Part shown: positions 1 through 7,455 of the stretch, one piece after another
Position numbering within the stretch: the stretch's first letter is position 1
Layout of the letters: every line of letters begins with the position of its first letter
Source of the DNA: Planctomycetaceae bacterium
Lineage (GTDB): Bacteria > Planctomycetota > Planctomycetia > Pirellulales > Pirellulaceae
DNA length: 9,656 bases
Assembly (NCBI GenBank): GCA_018658605.1
Contig: JABHUV010000008.1
Span: 1 to 9,656 of the forward strand
Direction: 5' to 3'
The notes under the pieces: model-generated
Told to the model about the DNA's origin: nothing
Database searches by the model: none
What the model saw: the letters and a program-made list of their open reading frames with translations, nothing else
Position numbers and translations under genes: made by a program

Positions 1-1
1 A

Positions 2-43
2 GAAGCTGAAGTCCAAGAAGAAGCTGAAGTCCAAGAAGAAGCG
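2..43 (+). repeat. In-frame 18-bp tandem repeat (EAEVQE) in kinase linker
   Basis: The unit gaagctgaagtccaagaa occurs twice without mismatch (2-19, 20-37), and a third copy begins at 38 and diverges after gaagc. It encodes Glu-Ala-Glu-Val-Gln-Glu repeated, an acidic helix-prone segment just before the Gln-rich helix leading into the kinase H-box. The array may continue to the left of the window. Confidence 0.85.
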
Positions 44-784
44 ACACCCGATCTTCAGCAGCAGATTACTATGCTGCAACAACAGTTATTTCAAGCACAA
101 AAAATGACAGCGATCGGAGAGTTAGTCGGCACAACAACCCACGAATTCAACAACATTCTCATGACCGTCCTAAACTATGCTCAGATCGGAATGCGGCATC
201 GAGACGATGAAACTCGTGACAAAGCGTTTGAGAAAATTCTGGCGGCGAGCCAACGCGCTGCAAAAATCACCAACGCAGTGCTGGGCATGGCACGTAATCG
301 TAGCGATGTTATTGAAGCCACAGACCTTTCAAGGATTATTGATGACGCGCTTGTGTTGCTCGAAAGAGAATTATCTAAATACCGAATCAATTTAGAAACA
401 ACCATCGAAGAAATCCCAGACACACTGTGCAACGGAAATCAAATCCAACAAGTTCTCCTCAACCTATTAACCAATGCACGACAAGCAATCGATATGGGCG
501 GCACGATCTGGTTAAAACTTCAACATGATGATGCCGAACAAATGACCATTCTCACAATTCGAGATTCTGGATGTGGTATTCCACAAGATCAACTACCTCA
601 GATTCTTGATCCGTTCTATAGCACTAAAGATGGGCCCGATGAAAGCGGTAAGGGAGGGACAGGATTGGGGTTATCCTCATGCCACAAAATCATCACCAAC
701 CACGACGGACGCATGAAAATCGAAAGCACTGTGGGAGTTGGCCCTCAGTTCACAATTCTACTGCCCACCGCAAAAGCCGCGTAA
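2..784 (+). CDS. Sensor histidine kinase, C-terminal part (5' end outside window)
   Basis: The reading frame is open from the first complete codon in the window, so this is the C-terminal 260 residues of a longer protein; the Met codon at 71 is internal. Counted from that Met, the phospho-acceptor H-box is THEFNN with His24, followed by a helical dimerisation region. The ATPase domain then shows the N-box LLNLLTNARQAI (about 129-140), the G1 box DSGCGIP (165-171), the F-box FYSTK (182-186) and the G2 box GKGGTGLGL (193-201). All catalytic boxes are present, so an active kinase is expected: ATP-dependent autophosphorylation on His, then transfer to a response regulator that is not in the window. 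No membrane segment is visible in this part. The input domain is off the window, so the signal is unknown. The upstream linker is a Glu/Gln-rich repeat likely to be a helix or coiled coil. The boxes resemble NtrB-like kinases, but the nearby glnB does not prove a link. Confidence 0.93.
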   Translation, partial: EAEVQEEAEVQEEATPDLQQQITMLQQQLFQAQKMTAIGELVGTTTHEFNNILMTVLNYAQIGMRHRDDETRDKAFEKILAASQRAAKITNAVLGMARNRSDVIEATDLSRIIDDALVLLERELSKYRINLETTIEEIPDTLCNGNQIQQVLLNLLTNARQAIDMGGTIWLKLQHDDAEQMTILTIRDSGCGIPQDQLPQILDPFYSTKDGPDESGKGGTGLGLSSCHKIITNHDGRMKIESTVGVGPQFTILLPTAKAA

Positions 785-860
785 CAAGCACCGCCATTCA
801 ATGGTGATGGACAAACAAGCGTGCATTCATGCGTTGCTGTACTAAATTAGTTGATCCAAT

Positions 861-881
861 AAATCCTATACATTAGGATTT
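861..881. terminator. Possible bidirectional terminator hairpin between convergent genes
   Basis: A perfect 8-bp inverted repeat, aaatccta (861-868) and taggattt (874-881), flanks a 5-base loop. It lies between the converging kinase and Nudix genes and overlaps the Nudix stop codon (875-873). The stem is AT-rich and neither strand has a clean T-run after it, so termination is only a weak inference from position. Confidence 0.3.
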
Positions 882-1304
882 CTTATCAAAGAACTTTTCG
901 GCTTCGACAAGCAACGGATTAATCGTCTTTTCTTGCAAGTCATGTGGTGGATACCAATCAACCCAGCGGTATCCGATATGCTCGGTCACTTTGACTTTCG
1001 CTTTGCACCCTTTTTTGAGCTTAGCCATATAGATCACCAGTCGCTTTTGAACATTTTTGCCGCGTCCCTTCCAATTGGACACTTTATAGGTTTGCTCAAA
1101 ACGGAACCCTTTTAGCAGTTTGATTGACTTCGCAGCAATTCCGGTCTCTTCCGTGAATTCACGCAAGGCACATTCCCGTTTCGTCTCTCCAGGATCAACA
1201 TGCCCCTTAGGTAAGTCCCAGCGACTGGCATGCTCCATAATCAAAAACTGTTTGTGGGGTTTTTTGCGGAATAACAAAATCCCACAAGACATCACTTCTT
1301 TCAT
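873..1304 (-). CDS. Nudix hydrolase, probable diadenosine tetraphosphatase type
   Basis: This 143-residue protein has a complete Nudix box (G-x5-E-x7-R-E-U-x-E-E-x-G-U) from Gly34 to Ile56, with Arg48-Glu49 and Glu52-Glu53 as metal-binding residues. The preceding RWDLPKGHVDPGE stretch resembles bacterial and animal asymmetrical Ap4A hydrolases (NUDT2-like), which split dinucleoside polyphosphates. The length is normal for that group, and no other domain or signal peptide is present, so it is cytosolic. Substrate choice within the Nudix superfamily cannot be fixed from the sequence: NTP or other nucleotide pyrophosphohydrolase activity remains possible. An AAGGAA element lies about 11 bases before the chosen ATG. 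A second in-frame ATG four codons later is an alternative start. The gene follows the TolB-like gene on the same strand after 47 bases and is probably co-transcribed with it. Confidence 0.9.
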   Translation of the reverse strand: MKEVMSCGILLFRKKPHKQFLIMEHASRWDLPKGHVDPGETKRECALREFTEETGIAAKSIKLLKGFRFEQTYKVSNWKGRGKNVQKRLVIYMAKLKKGCKAKVKVTEHIGYRWVDWYPPHDLQEKTINPLLVEAEKFFDKKS

Positions 1305-1351
1305 CGTACAAGCTGTTCCTTCGCCAAATCAATATTTAACTGCATGAAACA

Positions 1352-2458
1352 CTAACTCTCAGGAATCACAAAATCTGCAATAAATAACTGACTCTGGTGC
1401 TCATCAGTTCGAGTGCTCGTCCACATCAACTTTTCTCCATTCGGTGAAAATCCCGGCAACACATCTGCTGCCACATTATCAGTCACTCGCATAGGCTCCT
1501 CAATGGTAAACTCGCCGGAGTCCGATATCGAGTACTTTGCCAACCAGAGGTCGTAGTTAGGTCGTCCACCGGTAGAATGATCAGCTCCAGACCAAATCAA
1601 GTATGGTTTATTGGGATGCCAATATGGCCCCCAATTAACACCGGTCGTATCAGTTAATGCCCGTTCGTTTTTCCCATCAACACCAATCACATAGATTTGC
1701 AACATATGCTCCTCTTTGCGATCACTGCGAAAAATAACCCATTTGCCACACGGGGATATAAACGGTCCACCGTCATATCCTTTGGCATTCGTCAACTGGC
1801 GCACTTTGCGACCGTTAGACTTCATAATATACAAATCAGGATCACCGTCGCGAGTACTGCAGAATGCAATCCATTTACCATCACTAGAATAGGCTCCTTC
1901 GGCATCATACCCATCAGCAGTGGTCAGGCGTTTCAGTATATTTCCATCTAAATCCGCCACATACATATCGGTATGTGGATCAAAAGGCCACGAATACCTG
2001 CGACGCACTCCGTTCTTGCGATCCTCTGCCTGCTGCTTAATCTCCGCTTGTTCTGTTTCCGTCATCTGTGGATCTGTGTGACTTGATGAATACATGATCC
2101 GTTTTCCGTCGAGCGAAAAATAACTGCAAGTCGTGCGCCCTCGTCCAGTGCTGAGCATTCGTGGACGACCACCGACTAACGGTTGTGTATAAATTTGGTA
2201 AAATGGATAATCCTTGGTAATAGCTTGATAGATAATCTGCGTCGCATCTGGGGAAAAATAACCCTCGCCCGCTTTGACAAAACCACTGGTAACTTGACGT
2301 ATATTCTTGAGGTATGTCGTTTCAACGCTAACGCCAGTGTCACTGGCTGGTTGAGCCTCTACTGTTGTGCCCACTGTTATCAGGAGCACCACTAACGCCA
2401 GAAACCAAGTCAGCGATATAACCACAATTGACTTCATGATCGACCTAACTTTTTCCAT
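1352..2458 (-). CDS. Exported TolB-like six-bladed beta-propeller protein
   Basis: From the ATG at 2458 the product is 368 residues. A signal peptide is clear: a basic start, a hydrophobic core (about 11-29) and a likely cleavage after VEA near residue 35, so the protein is exported. Six PD40/WD40-like blade motifs of the form (F/Y/I/W)-S-x-D/N-G-K-x-(I/V)-x-(F/Y)-x-S occur near residues 68, 114, 190, 234, 280 and 337, for example FSLDGKRIMYSS and FSPNGEKLMWTS. This matches the propeller domain of TolB. The N-terminal TolB domain is absent and no Tol-Pal genes adjoin, so it should not be called TolB itself. Blades of this kind bind proteins or glycans; no catalytic domain is seen. A charged, Gln-rich insert (about 128-156) lies between blades 2 and 3. 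The frame could start at a TTG (2467), but an AAGGA sits 9 bases before the ATG at 2458, which is preferred; the ATG at 2437 is a shorter alternative. Confidence 0.88.
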   Translation of the reverse strand: MEKVRSIMKSIVVISLTWFLALVVLLITVGTTVEAQPASDTGVSVETTYLKNIRQVTSGFVKAGEGYFSPDATQIIYQAITKDYPFYQIYTQPLVGGRPRMLSTGRGRTTCSYFSLDGKRIMYSSSHTDPQMTETEQAEIKQQAEDRKNGVRRRYSWPFDPHTDMYVADLDGNILKRLTTADGYDAEGAYSSDGKWIAFCSTRDGDPDLYIMKSNGRKVRQLTNAKGYDGGPFISPCGKWVIFRSDRKEEHMLQIYVIGVDGKNERALTDTTGVNWGPYWHPNKPYLIWSGADHSTGGRPNYDLWLAKYSISDSGEFTIEEPMRVTDNVAADVLPGFSPNGEKLMWTSTRTDEHQSQLFIADFVIPES

Positions 2459-2467
2459 GGCACCCAA

Positions 2468-2472
2468 TCCTT
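2468..2472 (-). promoter_or_regulatory. Ribosome binding site AAGGA deciding the propeller gene start
   Basis: On the minus strand AAGGA ends 9 bases before the ATG at 2458. It abuts the upstream TTG at 2467 with no spacing, which is why the ATG is chosen as the start. Confidence 0.6.
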
Positions 2473-2506
2473 AATAAATAATGCGTTTCATTTCACTCTC
2501 ACCAAT

Positions 2507-2536
2507 GTAACAAAGTAACCAAGTAATCGCTATAAT
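2507..2536 (+). promoter_or_regulatory. Candidate promoter with triple 8-bp repeat before adenosyltransferase
   Basis: A perfect TATAAT lies at 2531-2536. Directly before it are three 8-base units, gtaacaaa, gtaaccaa and gtaatcgc (2507-2530), occupying the -35 and spacer region. No good TTGACA match is seen at the right distance, so the box may depend on an activator or be fortuitous. If used, it would give a leader of about 75 bases before the ATG at 2617. Confidence 0.35.
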
Positions 2537-2569
2537 CAAACCGATTCACAATTAAGCTAGATCGTTCAC

Positions 2570-2588
2570 AAACACGTAAGTGTTTTTT
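2570..2588 (+). terminator. Terminator-like hairpin in the adenosyltransferase leader
   Basis: The arms aaacac (2570-2575) and gtgttt (2580-2585) pair perfectly around a GTAA tetraloop (GNRA type), and six T's run from 2583 to 2588. The polarity fits the + strand, but no + gene lies upstream in the intergenic region. It ends 28 bases before the 2617 start, so it would act as a leader attenuator if it acts at all. The stem has only two G-C pairs and is weak. Confidence 0.35.
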
Positions 2589-2616
2589 ATTCCGATTAAA
2601 ATTATGAGACAACATC

Positions 2617-3153
2617 ATGAAGATATATACCCGCGGAGGCGACCAAGGCGAAACTGGACTCGTCGGCGGCGGCCGCATAAAAAAAACTGCCCCACAAATC
2701 TCAGCCATCGGTAGTTTAGATGAACTTAACGCACACCTTGGTGTTATTCGCAGTTTCGACGTTCGAGCAGACCTTGATCAGATGCTACAAGGGATTCAAT
2801 CGCGACTGTTTGATATTGGAGCAATTGTAGCGGAGGGGTCAGCCGGAGAATCTAACATCGAATTGTCCGAGCAAGACAGCGTAGCTCTAGAGAGCTTGAT
2901 TGATATGCTCGAGCAAGACCTCGTTCCGCTAAAGAAGTTCATTTTACCCGGCGGGAATCCTGTCGCTGCCCAGACCCACTTGGCGCGTACTGTTTGCCGT
3001 CGTGCCGAAAGAGAAGTGTTCATCGGGGCGCAAACTGCAAACCCCAAGTTGCCAATGGTCTTTAAATACCTCAACCGATTGTCCGATTTTTTATTCGTGC
3101 TCGCGCGGACCTTTAACTCGCTACACGACATGACCGAATCGACTTGGCATTAA
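2617..3153 (+). CDS. pduO: Cob(I)alamin adenosyltransferase, PduO type
   Basis: This 178-residue protein transfers the adenosyl group of ATP to cob(I)alamin, making adenosylcobalamin, the cofactor of radical mutases and related enzymes. The family signature is intact: the N-terminal ATP-binding segment YTRGGDQGETGL (4-15), GSLDELN (32-38), CRRAERE (127-133) and YLNRLSDFLF (151-160). GGDQG replaces the more usual TGD(K/R)G. Length and the all-helical layout match PduO/MMAB enzymes, not the unrelated CobA/CobO family. The ATG at 2617 gives the canonical MKIYTR start; no strong Shine-Dalgarno precedes it. It is transcribed divergently from the propeller gene, and no other cobalamin gene is nearby. 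I found no cobalamin riboswitch element in the leader. Its stop codon overlaps that of the convergent unknown gene. Confidence 0.95.
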   Translation: MKIYTRGGDQGETGLVGGGRIKKTAPQISAIGSLDELNAHLGVIRSFDVRADLDQMLQGIQSRLFDIGAIVAEGSAGESNIELSEQDSVALESLIDMLEQDLVPLKKFILPGGNPVAAQTHLARTVCRRAEREVFIGAQTANPKLPMVFKYLNRLSDFLFVLARTFNSLHDMTESTWH

Positions 3154-3872
3154 TATTCGACTTCGCTCCAAACATCCATTCCTAGGCGACAGCAAAGTTC
3201 ATCAAATTGTCGTTGTAAAATTGGGCTCGATGCATGCACATGATCCGCTTCGGTAAGAAACTGCATATCTTCCATCGGCCACACATCCGCTTCAAAAAGA
3301 ATTTCTTCAAACGGGGTCAAGTCATGGGCATATACCATTAACATTTTATGCTCATCAAACTGCACTTCCATTTGATGCTGGGCATTGATTACGGCCACGC
3401 CGGTGCATCCGTCTTGCATCAATAGATTTTCAAAGTCGCAGAACATACTTTTCAAAACCGGTGAATCGATATGCTCTCTGTATAGATCCAAATGACTTCC
3501 ATCTCGCTGTTGGTGACTGGTTTCGAGGACGACGTCGACAACATTTCCAAGAGGATTGAGCAAATCCAAAAACAAATCAAATACGATTTCTCGCGTCGCG
3601 GACGCAAGAATCATCGGCAACATAACACCTTGTTTAGAATCAGAATACGTATCACGACGGTACCCTTGGCGGGGCACAATTTTCGCTCGACTGCTCGGAC
3701 GAACCGCATCGGTTAACTGAAATGCTCCCGCTTGTGCCTGAGAAAACAAGGCTGCGGTGGACTGTTGATAGTCTTCAATTTTATGCGCAGAATCCAGCTG
3801 ATTATTATACGATGGACTACTATTTGCCGTTTGTGGGGATTCGTTGGAATCGTTAAGTGGCTCCTGATTCAT
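3150..3872 (-). CDS. Hypothetical acidic protein with disordered N-terminus
   Basis: I do not recognise this 240-residue protein. The first 45 or so residues are rich in Ser, Asn, Gln and Pro and look disordered. A short basic stretch follows (about 63-73), then a more hydrophobic predicted helix (MLPMILASATREIVFDLFLD, about 84-103). The C-terminal half looks like a compact acidic alpha/beta domain with segments such as GVAVINAQHQMEVQFDEHK and MVYAHDLTPFEEILFEADVW. No signal peptide, zinc motif or catalytic signature is evident. The composition and the long uninterrupted frame support a real gene; the opposite-strand frames over it are shorter and unlike any family. The ATG at 3872 has no Shine-Dalgarno. 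The gene stands alone on its strand, convergent with pduO (stops overlap in TTAA) and divergent from glnB across a long intergenic region. It is probably cytosolic, possibly lineage-specific; its function is unknown. Confidence 0.75.
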   Translation of the reverse strand: MNQEPLNDSNESPQTANSSPSYNNQLDSAHKIEDYQQSTAALFSQAQAGAFQLTDAVRPSSRAKIVPRQGYRRDTYSDSKQGVMLPMILASATREIVFDLFLDLLNPLGNVVDVVLETSHQQRDGSHLDLYREHIDSPVLKSMFCDFENLLMQDGCTGVAVINAQHQMEVQFDEHKMLMVYAHDLTPFEEILFEADVWPMEDMQFLTEADHVHASSPILQRQFDELCCRLGMDVWSEVEY

Positions 3873-4659
<787 letters not shown>

Positions 4660-4703
4660 CGTGGTTTCGCATTTCGTCCGCTTCTACTTGTGACACTTTA
4701 CTT

Positions 4704-7412
4704 ATGTCGAGCGCCCATTGTTTTAATAATGCTGTTAACCAAGCTCGCGAGGACTTAGCGGCGCAGCGCAAACGTCTAGAATCACAGCATGACAAAGGTT
4801 CACCGGGTATCCAAGTCTGCGCTGGTTTAGCCGACATGTTCGACGGCATCATTCTCGATCTATATCAAGCCGCCCTCGACAATGTCACCAACAGTGATGC
4901 GGAACGTGAAATATTGGAGCATAACATCGCATTAGTTCCTCACGGGGGCTACGGTCGGCAAGACGTCGCACCCTATAGCGATGTGGACTTAATGCTTCTA
5001 TGTACCTCAGCAAGTCAACCTGGCGTGACCGAACTAGCTCGAGCCCTCACTCAAAACATCTACGATGTCGGACTGACACTTGGCTTTTCAACTCGCACCA
5101 ATAAAGAAGCAATTAGCTTAGCATTCCAAGATCCCAAAATATTCACTTCGCTTGTCGAATCTCGTTTTTTACACGGCAGTGTACAGCTATTTACTGATTT
5201 CTATTCGCGATTTAAAACCCATTCCCGTCGCAAATGGAAATCGGTCTTACAGTTAGTCGCTCAGGCTCGGCGGGAAGAGCGCGCGACGGTCGGGGCAGCG
5301 GTTCACGTATTAAAACCAAATGTCAAACGTTCACCCGGTTCGTTACGTGATTTGCAATATGTACGATGGCTTGGCTTCCTCGCACACGGAGAACAAGAAC
5401 CCCAAGAACTCTATCGCCGAAACATCCTCAGCAAATCCGACTATAAAGTTATTCGTAGCGGGCGTGACTATCTCTTACAGTTACGAAATGAAATGCATTT
5501 TCATGCGGGAAAAGCGCAAGACGTATTGAACCCCAATGAACAAATGCGACTGGCTAAGCTCAATGGCTTTGAGGATCAAGATGATCTGCTAGCCGTCGAG
5601 CAATTCATGCAACACTATTTCAATTGCACGAGCCAAGTTCGGTACACAGCCAAGCATTTTTACGCCTCCAGTAAACCGCGCGGCTGGAGAACTCGTCTGG
5701 CTGTTCCTGGATTCGTTCGCATCCTGCATGGAAAATTTCGGCTCGGACCAAGTAATATCGGCGCCGTTCCAAAACATCTCGATCAGATTAAAACGAACTT
5801 AGAAGATGTCTTGCAGTTGATGGAATTGGCAAGCCACTACAATCGGCGAATTGACCATGCGACTTGGACCGCTATTCGAAACACGATGATTAAATCCAAA
5901 GAGACCGAGTTGTCCCAGTCTGTGGCCGAACAATTTATGGCGTTGCTTTCCAAACCGGTTCGCCTTGGTGATCAATTACGTCGCTTGCACCGCATGCGAG
6001 TATTGGAGAAATGCATCCCTGTATTCCATCACGCACGCTGCCTGCTGCAATTTAATGAATACCATAAATACACAGTCGACGAACATTCGTTGCAAGCCGT
6101 TGAGTTTGCCACCGCGTTTGCGCAAGAAACATCAACGCTGGGCACAACTTATTCTGGTCTATCAAACAAAGGCTTGATGCACTTAACACTGTTGTTACAT
6201 GACTTGGGAAAAGGATACCCAGGGGACCACAGCGAAGTGGGTGAAACGATCGCTCGCGAAACCGCCAAACGCTTTGGACTTTCGAAACATAACACCGAGG
6301 TTCTAGCGTGGCTCGTGTTGAAACACCTCAGAATGGCTCACACCGCATTTCGGCATGACTTGCAAGACGAAAACGTCATTGTCCGTTTTGCAGCTGAAGT
6401 CGGCTCAGTTGAAAAACTTAAGATGCTATTCATTTTGACATGTGCTGACTTAGCAGCCGTGGGACCCAACGTACTTAATCAGTGGAAGCAAGACTTGATT
6501 ACCGAGCTGTTTCAAAAAACCAAACAACAACTCTCGGGAAAATCTACCGGTAAATACGCGGAAAATTGGATCACGCAACAAAGCGAGAAACTATTAACGC
6601 AACTCTCGTCGACGTTGGAGACATCGAAACAGTCTGGCACAGACTCTAACGCAAAAAAATCCACTCAGCCCAACGAATCATACCAAGCATGTCAAAACTA
6701 TATCGACATGCTCCCGCCCGCCTTGCTGGTCGACGAACAACTCTCCGCCACAACCAAATACTTGCAAACAGTTATGCAAATCGAAGATGACCAAATAAAA
6801 ACATGGGCGCACTTCCATCCACAACAGAATGTTGTGGAGTATGCTATCGCCGCAAAAGCCACTTCTCTTGCAGGTTGCTTCCATCGTATTACGGGGGTTC
6901 TTTCAAGCCAACAAAACTCCATATTGAGTGTTGAAATTATCGAACTGCCTAACGGACATGTATTAGATCGTTTCTTCGTCACAGACTTGGAATGTAATCA
7001 GGAACCACCGGAGCACCGTTTGATTGACATCCAAGAAAAAATCAACCGTTCTATTCAAGAACAGAAAACTAGCAAACCAAGTTTCCCGACGGTTTGGTCT
7101 GGGACGCCCGAAACAACCGCAGCGGAACTCAATCCGATGCCTGCTAAGGTCAACTTGGATAATGTTACCGCAGAAAAATATACGATCGTTACCGTCTTCG
7201 CCTACGATCGCATTGGCTTGTTGTACAAAATCACCAAAGCCCTGTATGATTTGAAGTGTGAGATTCACTTAGCAAAAATCGGAACTTATGTCGACCAAGT
7301 CGTCGATGTTTTTTACGTGACGAATCGCGAGAATAATAAAATCGATTCCAAAGAACGCCTGGACAACATTCGAGAAACTTTGCTTGCTAAAATCGAAAGA
7401 ACCAACAAATAA
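4704..7412 (+). CDS. glnD: Bifunctional PII uridylyltransferase/uridylyl-removing enzyme GlnD
   Basis: GlnD uridylylates PII when glutamine is low and removes UMP when it is high. The 902-residue product is full length for the family. The nucleotidyltransferase domain shows GGYGR (81-85) and SDVDL with the metal ligands Asp93 and Asp95. The HD domain, which carries uridylyl-removing activity, includes YTVDEHSLQ with His461, LLLHDLGKG with His499-Asp500, and a conserved ADLAAVGP segment (581-588). Two ACT domains close the protein, about 705-780 and 826-900, and sense glutamine. A Ser/Thr/Lys/Asn/Gln-rich linker (about 631-660) between HD and the first ACT looks disordered. The ATG at 4704 gives the only sensible start, although no Shine-Dalgarno is visible. 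Its substrate gene glnB lies 44 bases upstream. All catalytic motifs I could check are intact, so both activities are expected. Confidence 0.97.
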   Translation: MSSAHCFNNAVNQAREDLAAQRKRLESQHDKGSPGIQVCAGLADMFDGIILDLYQAALDNVTNSDAEREILEHNIALVPHGGYGRQDVAPYSDVDLMLLCTSASQPGVTELARALTQNIYDVGLTLGFSTRTNKEAISLAFQDPKIFTSLVESRFLHGSVQLFTDFYSRFKTHSRRKWKSVLQLVAQARREERATVGAAVHVLKPNVKRSPGSLRDLQYVRWLGFLAHGEQEPQELYRRNILSKSDYKVIRSGRDYLLQLRNEMHFHAGKAQDVLNPNEQMRLAKLNGFEDQDDLLAVEQFMQHYFNCTSQVRYTAKHFYASSKPRGWRTRLAVPGFVRILHGKFRLGPSNIGAVPKHLDQIKTNLEDVLQLMELASHYNRRIDHATWTAIRNTMIKSKETELSQSVAEQFMALLSKPVRLGDQLRRLHRMRVLEKCIPVFHHARCLLQFNEYHKYTVDEHSLQAVEFATAFAQETSTLGTTYSGLSNKGLMHLTLLLHDLGKGYPGDHSEVGETIARETAKRFGLSKHNTEVLAWLVLKHLRMAHTAFRHDLQDENVIVRFAAEVGSVEKLKMLFILTCADLAAVGPNVLNQWKQDLITELFQKTKQQLSGKSTGKYAENWITQQSEKLLTQLSSTLETSKQSGTDSNAKKSTQPNESYQACQNYIDMLPPALLVDEQLSATTKYLQTVMQIEDDQIKTWAHFHPQQNVVEYAIAAKATSLAGCFHRITGVLSSQQNSILSVEIIELPNGHVLDRFFVTDLECNQEPPEHRLIDIQEKINRSIQEQKTSKPSFPTVWSGTPETTAAELNPMPAKVNLDNVTAEKYTIVTVFAYDRIGLLYKITKALYDLKCEIHLAKIGTYVDQVVDVFYVTNRENNKIDSKERLDNIRETLLAKIERTNK

Positions 7413-7442
7413 CATTCGTCTACGGACACAATATTTTTTTAC

Positions 7443-7446
7443 GGAG
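7443..7446 (+). promoter_or_regulatory. Ribosome binding site GGAG deciding the cyclophilin start
   Basis: GGAG lies 9 bases before the ATG at 7456. The longer open frame beginning at 7384 would overlap glnD and has no such element, so the later start is chosen. Confidence 0.65.
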
Positions 7447-7455
7447 TTTCCCCCT

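Noticed and set aside
2459..2467. TTG start for the TolB-like gene
   Set aside because: AAGGA would touch the TTG with no spacing, while it is ideally placed for the ATG at 2458.
2481..2510. Nine-codon mini-frame MRFISLSPM in the adenosyltransferase leader
   Set aside because: There is no ribosome binding site and no regulatory codon run; it also lies before the candidate TATAAT and would not be in that transcript.
2468..2616. Cobalamin riboswitch before the adenosyltransferase gene
   Set aside because: No B12-box-like sequence or multi-stem aptamer was found, and the space is small.
7384..7455. Longer N-terminus for the cyclophilin gene
   Set aside because: It would overlap the end of glnD by 29 bases, adds polar residues before the signal peptide, and lacks a ribosome binding site; the ATG at 7456 has GGAG at 9 bases.
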